NCBI RefSeq assembly: GCF_015207525.1
Contig: NZ_JADEWR010000025.1
Coordinates: forward strand, 81,193 to 117,008
Source of the DNA: Nodosilinea sp. LEGE 06152
GTDB lineage: Bacteria > Cyanobacteriota > Cyanobacteriia > Phormidesmidales > Phormidesmidaceae
DNA length: 35,816 nt
Direction of reading: 5' to 3'
Positions 7,711-14,983 of this stretch are shown here, in pieces. A program made the position numbers and the translations under genes. The notes below the pieces were generated by a model. The model saw nothing but the letters and a program-made list of their open reading frames with translations, was not told the DNA's origin and searched no databases. Positions within the stretch are counted from its first letter, which is position 1. The number at the start of each line of letters is the position of its first letter.

Positions 7711-8258
7711 TGGCTAGCTCTAAGAACAATCAACTCGCTAACGGCAACAACGGCCCTGAGATCATCGACGGGCAAATCATCGACATTACGCCCCAGCTAT
7801 CCTCACCAGGGCGGGGCAGCGGTGTCCAGCTCGCGCCACGCAATGCTATGCGCTCTAACGTGCAGGATGGCGGCTGGTTTGATGCCACCAGCGGCAAGCG
7901 CAAGCCGATCTTTGTCATCACACCCACCACCGACCCCTGGAGTATTTTTCCGGTGATTCGCAGCGGCCTCAGCTGCTTGCGCAACCACCCGTTACAGACG
8001 ATGGGTGGAGCTTTTATTTCGGTATGGGGCGGGTTGTTTCTGATTTCAGCGGGGCTGAATGTGTTGCAGGGGTCAGCGGTCAAGGCGGGGGGTGATATCT
8101 GGAATCCGGTGGTGGCGGGGACCAACTTCGGGGCGATGTTGGTGGTGCCGACTCAGAGCATTGCGGGCAGCGCTCATAAGGTCTTGACCGGAGAAGAACG
8201 GGTGGGGCAACCGATTGAGACTCGTCCCTACACCCGCGCTGTGAAGGTTGGGGAGTAG
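7710..8258 (+). CDS. Membrane protein of transfer-like operon
   Basis: A 182-residue protein whose ATG overlaps the ATPase stop (TAATG). The first 90 residues are polar, with a proline/glycine-rich stretch. There are one or two hydrophobic segments around residues 90-125 (LQTMGGAFISVWGGLFLISA). A second weakly hydrophobic stretch (WNPVVAGTNFGAMLVVPTQS) precedes a polar tail. No family is recognised. The tight coupling to the ATPase argues that it belongs to the same complex. Confidence 0.6.
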   Translation: MASSKNNQLANGNNGPEIIDGQIIDITPQLSSPGRGSGVQLAPRNAMRSNVQDGGWFDATSGKRKPIFVITPTTDPWSIFPVIRSGLSCLRNHPLQTMGGAFISVWGGLFLISAGLNVLQGSAVKAGGDIWNPVVAGTNFGAMLVVPTQSIAGSAHKVLTGEERVGQPIETRPYTRAVKVGE

Positions 8259-8260
8259 CG

Positions 8261-8683
8261 ATGCTGTTCTGGCAGATCCGAACTCGGTACCTGCTGGCCC
8301 TGGCGGCGTTGTTCGTCGGGGCCGCGTTTTTAGACCTCAAGCAGCCGGGGCGGGGGCAGTTCTACAACCCGGTCTATGGGGTGAGGTCGTGGGTCAACAC
8401 CCACCAACCTGCGGCGTGGCAGCTGGTGGCCAGGGTGCAGGGTAACGATGCTCGTCTGCAAGCCTGCGTGGCGGTGGCTCCTGACCCGGTTGCCCTCGAT
8501 GCGACGAAAGCCGAGCTGCGCAAGGCGCTGGTGGGGGAATCAGAGGCGATCGCCCTGGAGTGGTTAGGGCAGCCTGCCTGCGCCCTAGGTAATGGGGTCT
8601 ATCGCTGGGCTTTGGACAACGGCCTGGCCCTTGATGTGACGGTGACAGAGGGGGAGGTGACCCACAGTGAACTCAACCGTTAA
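8261..8683 (+). CDS. Small membrane-anchored protein of transfer-like operon
   Basis: A 140-residue protein. The N-terminal hydrophobic segment RYLLALAALFVGAAFLDL could be an anchor or uncleaved signal, followed by a soluble domain of about 110 residues with two cysteines (LQACVAV and PACALG). The gene starts two bases after the previous stop and overlaps the wall-hydrolase gene by 17 bases. The family is unknown. It may be an exported partner of the hydrolase. Confidence 0.6.
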   Translation: MLFWQIRTRYLLALAALFVGAAFLDLKQPGRGQFYNPVYGVRSWVNTHQPAAWQLVARVQGNDARLQACVAVAPDPVALDATKAELRKALVGESEAIALEWLGQPACALGNGVYRWALDNGLALDVTVTEGEVTHSELNR

Positions 8684-9794
8684 ACATATCAAGCCCCACT
8701 GGTCGGAGCTGCCCCCGACCTGGCGCTATGTGATTGGCACGGCAATGCAGGCGGGCGATCTGGTGCTCAAGCTGGGCTGCGTGGGGGCGATCGCTATCTC
8801 GACCTGGGTAATGGTCGATCAGGAAACCAATGAAACCTGGGGGGCAAGGTTCAGGAAGGCCAGCGCCGTGGCGGAGGCGGTGGCTGGATTCTATGACGAT
8901 GACTTCAAAGCCCCCATCAGCAAGGGGGATGTGATTGCGGGCTACACGGTCAACTCGGGCTTTGGTCTGCGGATGCACCCGATCCACCAGGAGATGCGGA
9001 TGCATTCAGGCATTGATTTGCCGACGCCGGAGGGGGTGCAGGTTCATGCGATCGGCTATGCGGGCGATCGGGTATCGGTGCGCTGCTGGAGTGACCCGAA
9101 GGGCTATGGCACGGTGGCGGATATGACCAGTTCGGCGTTCCCTGAGATCACCTTTAGGGCAGCTCACCTGTCCCACTGCCAAGGGGGTGAGCACCGGGCC
9201 GGAGCGGTGGTTGCTAAGACCGGCAACACGGGCGGCAGCACGGGCGCTCACCTGCACTGGGAGCAGCTACAAGGGGGCGTGGCCCAGGCTCCGCAGAAGG
9301 GCTATTTGGTCTGGGCATTGAATGGCCGCAAGCCTAATGAGCGGTTGGGGGATACGATCGCCCTCTACCAGGCGATCGTCACCAAGGAATCGGGCGGGGA
9401 TCATACTGCCGTCAACCCTGATACTGGAGCACTGGGTCTGGGGCAGGTGATGCCGCAGAATCTCAATTGCTCCTGGGACGGCAAACCGAAGAGCAACTGC
9501 GGCTGGGATTACGATGTGCTGGGCCGCGATGTGTCGCCCCAGGAGTTTTTGCAGAACCCCGAGATTCAGCAGCAGATCGTGGGGGTCAAGCTAGAGAGTG
9601 CGCTTCAGCGGCAGATTCAGGCGGGCCACGATATGAATACGGCGGTGAAGCGGGTGGCGGCAGAGTGGTACTCGGGCAATCCTGAGCTGGCCCACGATAC
9701 CCGACCCCAGGCGGGCTATGAGTCGATCAAGAGCTATTCCGACAGCGCGGCGGAGAAGTTTCACCGGTTAAGGCAGGAGAACTTGGAAAAGTAG
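8667..9794 (+). CDS. LytM (M23) endopeptidase fused to lytic transglycosylase
   Basis: A 375-residue protein with two peptidoglycan-cutting domains. A membrane anchor lies at about residues 33-50. The LytM domain (about 93-215) has H113-S-G-I-D117 and H195-L-H197, the zinc-binding HxxxD and HxH motifs, with another histidine pair at HLSH (167-170). A transglycosylase SLT domain follows (about 230-350): KESGGD with E241 as likely catalytic acid, then GALGLGQVMP. Enzymes joining both activities are typical of conjugation systems and phage tails, where they open the wall locally for a channel. As last gene of the operon it is the strongest clue that the operon builds an envelope-crossing apparatus. 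Confidence 0.88.
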   Translation: MNSTVKHIKPHWSELPPTWRYVIGTAMQAGDLVLKLGCVGAIAISTWVMVDQETNETWGARFRKASAVAEAVAGFYDDDFKAPISKGDVIAGYTVNSGFGLRMHPIHQEMRMHSGIDLPTPEGVQVHAIGYAGDRVSVRCWSDPKGYGTVADMTSSAFPEITFRAAHLSHCQGGEHRAGAVVAKTGNTGGSTGAHLHWEQLQGGVAQAPQKGYLVWALNGRKPNERLGDTIALYQAIVTKESGGDHTAVNPDTGALGLGQVMPQNLNCSWDGKPKSNCGWDYDVLGRDVSPQEFLQNPEIQQQIVGVKLESALQRQIQAGHDMNTAVKRVAAEWYSGNPELAHDTRPQAGYESIKSYSDSAAEKFHRLRQENLEK

Positions 9795-9913
9795 GCCCTT
9801 GCCAATAATTCCGCAACCTGAATCACGTTCGCCACGGCCTGGGCAGAGCCAATGATGTCGCGCCCTACATAAAGCCTATGAGCAGCTTTCCCGTCTCGGG
9901 GGAGTCAAGGCTG
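9761..9913 (-). pseudogene. Conserved-looking minus-strand fragment
   Basis: The minus strand reads LPRDGKAAHRLYVGRDIIGS then AQAVANVIQVAELLARA to a stop at 9761, overlapping the end of the wall-hydrolase gene on the other strand. The residue pattern looks like real protein, but there is no start codon and an in-frame stop lies just upstream. I do not recognise the family. It is probably the 3' end of a truncated gene brought in by rearrangement. Confidence 0.3.
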
Positions 9914-9998
9914 CAACTGGAGATCACCGGGAAGGGCAGCGATCGCAGCGAGTGGACGAATGGGCTACGGATGCGAGAGTCCGATCGCATTTTCCGAG

Positions 9999-10024
9999 CC
10001 CTTACGTGGAACCCTTACGTGGAA
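9999..10024. repeat. Tandem 13-bp direct repeat
   Basis: CCCTTACGTGGAA occurs twice without spacing (9999-10011 and 10012-10024), about 50 bases upstream of the small gene at 10071. It could be a regulator site or a replication slip. Confidence 0.6.
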
Positions 10025-10070
10025 ATAGATGATTACGCACCACAGAAGATCACATGGGGAAGTAGGAACG

Positions 10071-10340
10071 ATGTGCAACCTGGTGTACTGGAAGGACGAA
10101 GTATCCGGCAACCTGGCCCCCGTCGTTGAAAAATTCTTGCTCACTAAAGAGCACTTGGACAGGGCCGAACGGGCAACGCTAACGGAATACCTCCGCATCT
10201 GGGCCTATGGGCCTTTCGCAGGGGGGAGCAAACTAGAGCTTCTCCAAGCCAAGTTTACCGAGTTAGTGGCCCGGGGCGACCGGAACAGCATCGAACTATG
10301 GTGCCAGCAGGCGCTTGACCTAGGAATCGAACCGTTTTAG
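10071..10340 (+). CDS. Small helical hypothetical protein
   Basis: Start taken at the ATG at 10071 (MCNLVYWKDEVSGNLAPVVE), with AGTAGGA just upstream; 89 residues. The sequence is soluble and helical, with no motif I recognise. An in-frame ATG 14 codons earlier exists but lacks a ribosome site. It stands alone downstream of the transfer-like operon and may share its transcription. Confidence 0.5.
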   Translation: MCNLVYWKDEVSGNLAPVVEKFLLTKEHLDRAERATLTEYLRIWAYGPFAGGSKLELLQAKFTELVARGDRNSIELWCQQALDLGIEPF

Positions 10341-10347
10341 CTTCTCC

Positions 10348-10480
10348 GTGAAAGCCCCGCACCCTGTCGAAGGCGAGTGTCGGGATGAAAGCGGGGCTGG
10401 TGCGAGTCCCCCTCAGCTGGAAGCCCGTCTTTTGGACGCGCGGGTTTAGCGCAGTCTCCAGTGGCGGCGCTCCACTCTCC
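10348..10480 (+). pseudogene. Possible tnpB 3' end with omega-RNA-like structure
   Basis: A short frame reads APHPVEGECRDESGAGASPP then QLEARLLDARV and stops at 10449. The PVE...GAGASPPQLEA pattern resembles the variable tail of IS200/IS605 or IS607 TnpB proteins. The same stretch folds well: AGCCCCGC (10353-10360) pairs with GCGGGGCT (10391-10398), followed by smaller stems around 10423-10445 and 10459-10476. In TnpB elements the guide omega-RNA overlaps the 3' end of tnpB in this way. No other part of tnpB is present. This is a tentative call from pattern memory. Confidence 0.3.
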
Positions 10481-10539
10481 ATCCTCAAGTAGTACATTGA
10501 GAATCAGGGCTATAACGACTAGACCCCGCCGCTCCTTGC

Positions 10540-10563
10540 CCCCCACCTGTTCCAAGGTGGGGG
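10540..10563. promoter_or_regulatory. 9-bp hairpin over the start region of the next gene
   Basis: CCCCCACCT (10540-10548) pairs perfectly with AGGTGGGGG (10555-10563) across a 6-base loop. The right arm contains the only ribosome-site-like sequence for the downstream RHH gene, so the hairpin could control its translation. It could also be a terminator without a T-run. Confidence 0.35.
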
Positions 10564-10778
10564 AATGCCTCGCTAATTTGTTCAAACCAATTCAACTACA
10601 GGTCGAGATTTCCGAAGACCTCCACAACGCGTTGCAGTCCTACCTAGAAAGCAACCCTGGCTGCAGTCAGACACGAGTGTTCTCAGCCGCTACCGCTCTC
10701 TTCCTAATGCAAAACGGAGCCAGCGATCGCAGCGTAAATCGAACCTATATTGACGCCCTATTTGGCTACGAGGATTAG
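10557..10778 (+). CDS. Short RHH-like DNA-binding protein
   Basis: The convincing part is IQLQVEISEDLHNALQSYLE and the following SQTRVFSAATALFLMQNGA: a strand then two helices like a ribbon-helix-helix protein. The start is uncertain: GTG at 10557, TTG at 10578, or an ATG at 10461 whose extra N-terminus looks non-coding. I chose GTG, giving about 73 residues. It is not similar in sequence to the RHH protein at 4600-4788. A plasmid-type copy-control or antitoxin role is possible but unsupported. Confidence 0.5.
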   Translation: MGECLANLFKPIQLQVEISEDLHNALQSYLESNPGCSQTRVFSAATALFLMQNGASDRSVNRTYIDALFGYED

Positions 10779-10859
10779 GTTGTGTAAGTTTTAGTGTAAG
10801 TGCTTGATAAAGGGTAAGAAGTTCTGGGCGATGGTCAAACACCGGCCCTTGGCGATCGC

Positions 10860-11400
10860 ACCCTATGCATTACAGGCAATGCGGCTGTTTACATGCACCG
10901 AGTAAGTCCAGGTTTTTTTCATGGTCGCCGCATCCATACCAAAGAGGCCTCGGTAGACATAGTTTGTCCAGCAGCCGTAGCGGCCCTGCAAATCTTTCTC
11001 CTGCACCTCCAAGCCTCACGCGGCGTGAGCCAGTTTTGAACTCGCTGGTTGCCCTCCCTCGTGTAGACCCACTTCAGCCGCAAACCAAGCGAGGAGGTCG
11101 ATCAATCCATCGCGGGCAGGCTTCTTTAATCGGCCTGGATTTTAGCCCAATATTGAGCGAGGGTGGCCCAGCCAGAAGCCTCAAGAGTAGGTAGTCGTTT
11201 CCGTCTTCCGCCTCAATTCGAATCACCCTGAAAGTACTGCCAGACAGGAGGTGTAGACACTCAACCTCCTCAATTCGAATTAGCCGCTGAGAGAGAGTTG
11301 TTTGGGGTACTCCAGGTACTCCAATGTGGCGATCCATTCGCCGAAAGTCCATCCTGATGAAGGGTTTATTTGACCCCAGGCCGTTGGAGTCAATAGCCAT
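10860..11400 (-). pseudogene. Probable decayed minus-strand gene
   Basis: The minus strand from 11400 reads as protein (MAIDSNGLGSNKPFIRMDFR ... RLIRIEEVECLHLLSGSTFR ... DGNDYLLLRLL) up to about 11100. Coding character then moves to another frame (IDLLAWFAAEVGLHEGG, a stop, GLEVQEKDLQGRYGCWTNYV then YRGLFGMDAATMKKTW). The frame change and the internal stop suggest a broken gene of about 170 codons. I recognise no family. On the plus strand nothing coding is apparent. Confidence 0.3.
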
Positions 11401-11469
11401 GGCGCGGGCGAAGACCCTGTCGATCGCAGTGGGTACACCTAGTCTGTTTAATCAAGCGAATCTTCAAAC

Positions 11470-12223
11470 GGCGTTGCATAATTAGGAGATGAATTAGGGG
11501 AATCTGTGATGCAATGTCCAGAGTGCAGAGCCACTCATATCCGTAAGAATGGCAAGAGGAAAGGTAAGCAGAATCACATCTGCGTAGCCTGCGGTCGTCA
11601 GTTTATTGATAGCTACGAACCTCACAGAGGATACTCGGATGAGGTCAGACGCGAGTGTCTCAAGCTGTACACCAACGGCCTCGGGTTTCGAGCGATAGAG
11701 CGAGTCAAAGGGGTACACCATACAACGGTCATTACTTGGGTGAAGCAAGTGGGCGAACTGCTCCCTGATGCTTACGACCCTGAAACAACTCCAGAAGTCG
11801 GTGAACTAGACGAGTTGGAAACCTTTGTAGGCTCAAAAAAACAAGATTTGGCTGTGGACAGCCGTTGACCACTTTAAAGAAGGGATTTTGGGGTGGGTTT
11901 TAGGCGACCATAGTGCCGAGACGTTTCAACCGCTTTGGACCCTGGTTGGCAGTTGGCAGTGTTACTTCTATGTCACCGATGGGTGGACGGTGTACCCCGG
12001 CTTTATTCCAGAGGGCGACCAGATTGTCAGCAAAACCTATATGACTCGGGTCGAAGGAGAGAACACTCGATTACGGCATTATCTAGCCCGCCTGCATCGA
12101 AAAACGCTCTGCTACTCCAAGACCGTAGAAATGCTGGCTCACTCTGTTCGATTGCTACTTCACTACCTCAAGTTCGACGATGTGCCAGTCCCTCCAAGGT
12201 TCATCTCTTAATTCAGCAACGCC
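11470..12223 (+). mobile_element. IS1-family insertion sequence with 8-bp target duplication
   Basis: A 754-bp element. The left end is GGCGTTGCATAATTAGGA and the right end, inverted, is GGCGTTGCTGAATTAAGA. It is flanked on both sides by CTTCAAAC (11462-11469 and 12224-12231), an 8-bp duplication of the size expected for IS1. It interrupts the 3' end of the minus-strand response-regulator gene. The intact ends and perfect duplication indicate a recent insertion. Confidence 0.9.
11509..12211 (+). CDS. IS1-family transposase in two frames (InsA/InsB)
   Basis: The first frame, from the ATG at 11509, encodes a zinc-finger part (CPECRATHIRKNGKRKGKQN, then CVACGRQF) and a helix-turn-helix (LGFRAIERVKGVHHTTVITW), then GELDELETFVGSKK. 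The second frame carries the rest of the DDE domain (KIWLWTAVDHFKEGILGWVL ... YFYVTDGWTVYPGFIP ... THR-type end LHRKTLCYSKTVEMLAHSVR). The frames meet at a run of seven A (11835-11841). Classical IS1 uses a -1 shift at such a run, but here the second frame is +1 relative to the first. Either slippage of another kind is needed or one base has been gained or lost and the transposase is dead. Confidence 0.9.
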
Positions 12224-12953
12224 CTTCAAACTTGTATCCCACTCCCCGCGCAGTTTTGACCAACGGGTTTACTCCCTCCGGCACCTGCAGTTTCGAACGA
12301 ATTTCTTTGCGCAGTCTAAAGACGCAAGAATCGACTGTACTGTGCTCATCTCCAGGATGTTCTCGCCCCCAAATTTCCTTAAATAGCTCTGGCCTGGAGT
12401 AAACCTGGCCCTGCTGCTGGGCCAATTTCGCCAACAGATCAAACTCCAAAGCCGTTAGCTCCAGCTCAACCCAATCGTCGGTCAACAACGCCCGAACGCT
12501 GCAGTGCCTGTGTGTCTGGTGTAGCCGCAGATATTGATGCCGAATCATTGCCGCATCGGCCCCGACCGCATTTTCGATATGGCGTAGCTCACGTCGTAGC
12601 AGCGCCCGCAGTCGCAGGATTAACATGTCAGGGCTAAAGGGCTTAGTCATGTAGTCATCAGCCCCGGTGGCAAAGGCCAAAATTTCATCGGTCTGCCCCC
12701 GTCGCGCTGTCAGTATAAGAATATAGGGGTCGCGCCTCAGCTCCAGCCGCCGGATATGGGTACAGACCTCGATGCCATCCATATCGGGCAGCGTCAAATC
12801 CAGAACAATGATATCGGGCTCCAGCTGCGGGCACAGCGCAAGCCCCTGCTCACCCGTTTCAGCCAGATAGCTGGTGTAGCCTGCCGCCTGAATGCAGGCC
12901 TGAATGGTATCGGCTACATCCACATCATCTTCAATAATTAGTACAGAGGTCAT
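12213..12953 (-). CDS. OmpR-family response regulator, C-terminus altered by IS1
   Basis: Start at the ATG at 12953 (MTSVLIIEDDVDVADTIQAC), with AAGGAGA about ten bases upstream; about 246 residues. The receiver domain has acidic residues E8-D9-D10, phospho-acceptor D52 (VLDLTLPDMDG) and K104 (MTKPFSP). The C-terminal winged helix is recognisable (LTALEFDLLAKLAQQQGQVY ... EHSTVDSCVFRLRKEI ... TARGVGYKFE). The last residues GRC and the stop come from the IS1 right end. Across the insertion the original frame would have ended GYKFEDSLD. Most of the protein is unchanged, so it is probably active. No histidine kinase lies beside it. Confidence 0.92.
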   Translation of the reverse strand: MTSVLIIEDDVDVADTIQACIQAAGYTSYLAETGEQGLALCPQLEPDIIVLDLTLPDMDGIEVCTHIRRLELRRDPYILILTARRGQTDEILAFATGADDYMTKPFSPDMLILRLRALLRRELRHIENAVGADAAMIRHQYLRLHQTHRHCSVRALLTDDWVELELTALEFDLLAKLAQQQGQVYSRPELFKEIWGREHPGDEHSTVDSCVFRLRKEIRSKLQVPEGVNPLVKTARGVGYKFEGRC

Positions 12954-13105
12954 TCGCTCTGGTCTCCTTGTATGATTTGCGGCCATGGTAATAACTAAGT
13001 CGGGCAATATCCGGGCAGTCGCCGCATGGATATCGCAATCGCATTACAAGCCCGCCTCAGAGACGTTTAAACTCAGCACCAGCGGTTTCGCTGGCTCACC
13101 TACCA

Positions 13106-13165
13106 AGAACGGTTACAGCTTATAAATCCGGATTTATTGCCTGTGGAATGCCATCACATGTCCGG
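13106..13165. repeat. Palindromic intergenic repeat, copy A
   Basis: Contains the 16-bp perfect palindrome ATAAATCCGGATTTAT at 13122-13137, preceded by GGTTACAGCT and followed by TGCCTGTGGA. Two further copies lie at 13229 and 13888. The shared block is about 60-80 bp. Confidence 0.75.
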
Positions 13166-13197
13166 CTGAAATTCAGACGCAAAATCCAGCTCAAGGT

Positions 13198-13275
13198 TGC
13201 GATCGTCTCTCGCCCCAAAACTGTTCCTATAAATCCGGATTTATTGCTTGTGGATTGTCATTACATGACCGGCGC
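13198..13275. repeat. Palindromic intergenic repeat, copy B
   Basis: The palindrome is at 13229-13244. It shares GTTGCGATCG and CTCTC upstream with copy C, and the TGTGGAxTGxCATxACATG(A/T)CCGGC tail downstream with copy A. It lies just past the 3' end of the DUF192 gene. Confidence 0.75.
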
Positions 13276-13287
13276 ACAATTTAGAGG

Positions 13288-13791
13288 CTAATCCAGCCCA
13301 AGGATTTTGATCGTGCTGCCTTCGGCTAGATATAGAGAGTCGGCAGTCCCAGCGGCCAACTCAATCACACTATCGACAATGCCCCCCGAGGGATAGATCG
13401 GACAATCACCAGGAGATGTGGAGCAAGGAGGTACGTCTCTAAGTACAGCGGATACTTTTTCGTTATGTAAAAAGACCATATCCAGCGGAAACCGAACGCC
13501 AGCCATCCACAGTTGAACGACTTGCTCAGGATTGACCGTGAACAGCATGCCACGGTTCATGGGGAGGCTACTGCGTCCCTTCAGCCCCTGCCTCTTCTCC
13601 TGGTCAGTCACAGCAGTCTCTAGCAAAATCTGCTTCCCGCTTATCTCAAAGTAATGAGTCGGAGCTGGGTCTCGGATGGCACTCCATGGCCCCAATGGCA
13701 TCAATACTAACCATCCAATACCCAGGGCCAGGATAGAGCAAGTGATCAGTAGGTTTTTATCAATCCTTGCTGGGGAATTCTGTAGGGTCAT
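13288..13791 (-). CDS. DUF192 family exported protein
   Basis: A 167-residue protein. The N-terminal hydrophobic segment LLITCSILALGIGWLVLM (about residues 14-31) is a signal or anchor. The DUF192 domain follows: LLETAVTDQEKRQGLKGRSS, MNRGMLF, then QLWMAGVRFPLDMVFLHNE, all family hallmarks (RxxGLMxRxxL...GMLF...WMKNTxxPLDxxF). The function of DUF192 proteins is not well established; most are small exported beta-rich proteins. The gene is bracketed by three copies of a palindromic intergenic repeat and is not in an obvious operon. Confidence 0.9.
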   Translation of the reverse strand: MTLQNSPARIDKNLLITCSILALGIGWLVLMPLGPWSAIRDPAPTHYFEISGKQILLETAVTDQEKRQGLKGRSSLPMNRGMLFTVNPEQVVQLWMAGVRFPLDMVFLHNEKVSAVLRDVPPCSTSPGDCPIYPSGGIVDSVIELAAGTADSLYLAEGSTIKILGLD

Positions 13792-13849
13792 TTTGGTAAG
13801 AATGCAGGCAGTTGAGACTATGCTATCTTTTTCACGCCGATAGCTAAAC

Positions 13850-13930
13850 GTTGCGATCGCCTCTCACTCCAAGAGCAGTTACAGCCTATAAATCCGGATT
13901 TATTGCTTGCAAGTTGTCATGACAAGTGCT
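13850..13930. repeat. Palindromic intergenic repeat, copy C
   Basis: The palindrome is at 13888-13903. Upstream GTTGCGATCGCCTCTCACTC and the GAGCAGTTACAGCCT block match copies B and A; the downstream tail diverges after TTGCTTG. It is in the same orientation as the other two copies, on the other side of the DUF192 gene. Confidence 0.75.
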
Positions 13931-13988
13931 CATGGATATATTGTTGATATGATTGAAGTCTGTAGTGAATTAGCACATGAGGCTGAGT

Positions 13989-14369
13989 ATGGCGGCATCT
14001 ACAGATGTACGAGTGATCCCTCTGCGAGACGTGCTCAGGGCAGTAATGGAGGAGTATGCGATTCGGGCCTCTGAACTGTCGGCTAAATCTGGTGTTCCTG
14101 AGAGCAGCATTTCAAAGTTCCTCAGTGGTTCTTCAGATTTGCGAACTACGGATATTGATGCGATTAGGACAGCGCTCCCTGATGAGGCTAGGGCGCATCT
14201 ACTGCAATTGCTAGGGCACTGCGGAAGTGTGCCAGTAGATGAAAATGCACGTCTCTTGTTAGTGCTGTCGGGAATTAGGGAGTATGCACAGATGTGTAGT
14301 ACAGCTCAATTCCAGGAGGTTTTAGGCGCGATCGTAGAAGGCAGAGCCAAGGCCCTAAGCGTGCTCTAG
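13989..14369 (+). CDS. HTH (XRE-like) regulator, paralogue 1
   Basis: About 126 residues from the ATG at 13989 (GAGG upstream). The N-terminal helix-turn-helix runs LRDVLRAVMEEYAIRASELS then AKSGVPESSISKFLSGSSD, an XRE-type five-helix pattern. The C-terminal half (RLLLVLSGIREYAQMCSTAQ) is helical. It resembles the protein encoded at 14984-15397 in both halves, so the two are likely paralogues or a pair of opposing regulators. A 13-bp hairpin overlaps the stop codon. Confidence 0.7.
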   Translation: MAASTDVRVIPLRDVLRAVMEEYAIRASELSAKSGVPESSISKFLSGSSDLRTTDIDAIRTALPDEARAHLLQLLGHCGSVPVDENARLLLVLSGIREYAQMCSTAQFQEVLGAIVEGRAKALSVL

Positions 14370-14383
14370 CGCCTTGGCTCTGC
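14341..14383. terminator. 13-bp hairpin between convergent genes
   Basis: GCAGAGCCAAGGC (14341-14353) pairs exactly with GCCTTGGCTCTGC (14371-14383) around a 17-base loop. It overlaps the ends of both the plus-strand regulator and the minus-strand small ORF. It may serve as a bidirectional terminator, although it lacks T-runs. Confidence 0.5.
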
Positions 14384-14611
14384 GTCTGAGTGGCACCTGC
14401 ATGAGTCATAGTTGTCCCCTACAGCAAGCGACAATACAGAGGTAGCATCTAGGCTATTAACTACTCTCAAGGGGGCATCGCCCCTTGGCTCTGGACTAAC
14501 GACAATGGATAGATTGCATTGACGGACTAGCTCAACTACGAGGCGCTGTCGGTCGGCTACAGGCAGTTGTGAGATTTCGTGTAGCAGGCCTGCTAGATTG
14601 GGGTTCCGCAT
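14366..14611 (-). CDS. Small hypothetical protein
   Basis: An 81-residue ORF. The N-terminal half (LAGLLHEISQLPVADRQRLV then VELVRQCNLSIVV) reads as a helical protein; the C-terminal tail (DSCRCHSDAEPRR) runs through the hairpin and looks weaker. It overlaps the plus-strand regulator end by four bases. I recognise no family. It could be a partner of the adjacent HTH regulators, or a chance ORF. Confidence 0.35.
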   Translation of the reverse strand: MRNPNLAGLLHEISQLPVADRQRLVVELVRQCNLSIVVSPEPRGDAPLRVVNSLDATSVLSLAVGDNYDSCRCHSDAEPRR

Positions 14612-14983
14612 TTCCAGGCAAATATCTATAGGTAGAATATAAATGCTTTGACCTTTGTTGTGCCATTAAGCATTTACTATGCTGTCCATAATCTTGTTCG
14701 GTGCCTAATAGGCGAACCTCAGGGTTTCACCCTATTGGTTACTGACTACTGACGGCCTTTTTGCACGAATGGTTTCTGGTTATGGTCTTCCTGAATGAGG
14801 AACTGTCTCAGTTGTTGGAGACATAGATATCCGGCCACCCTAGGTGCATCATGCGTACGCCTACGGCGGAACGAATCTCTATGATGGCCGCACAGGGCAA
14901 CAATAACTCGGCCGATTGGTTGTCAAAGAGGCGCTGAGAAGGGGTATGGCCAACGATCCCTTTGAATCAACACATCAACGCCC
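14612..14983. other. Intergenic region without recognised gene
   Basis: No frame shows protein-like sequence. There are A/T-rich patches near 14620-14690 that could hold promoter elements for the small minus-strand ORF, and GTGCC/GGCG-type words. Nothing stronger. Confidence 0.5.
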
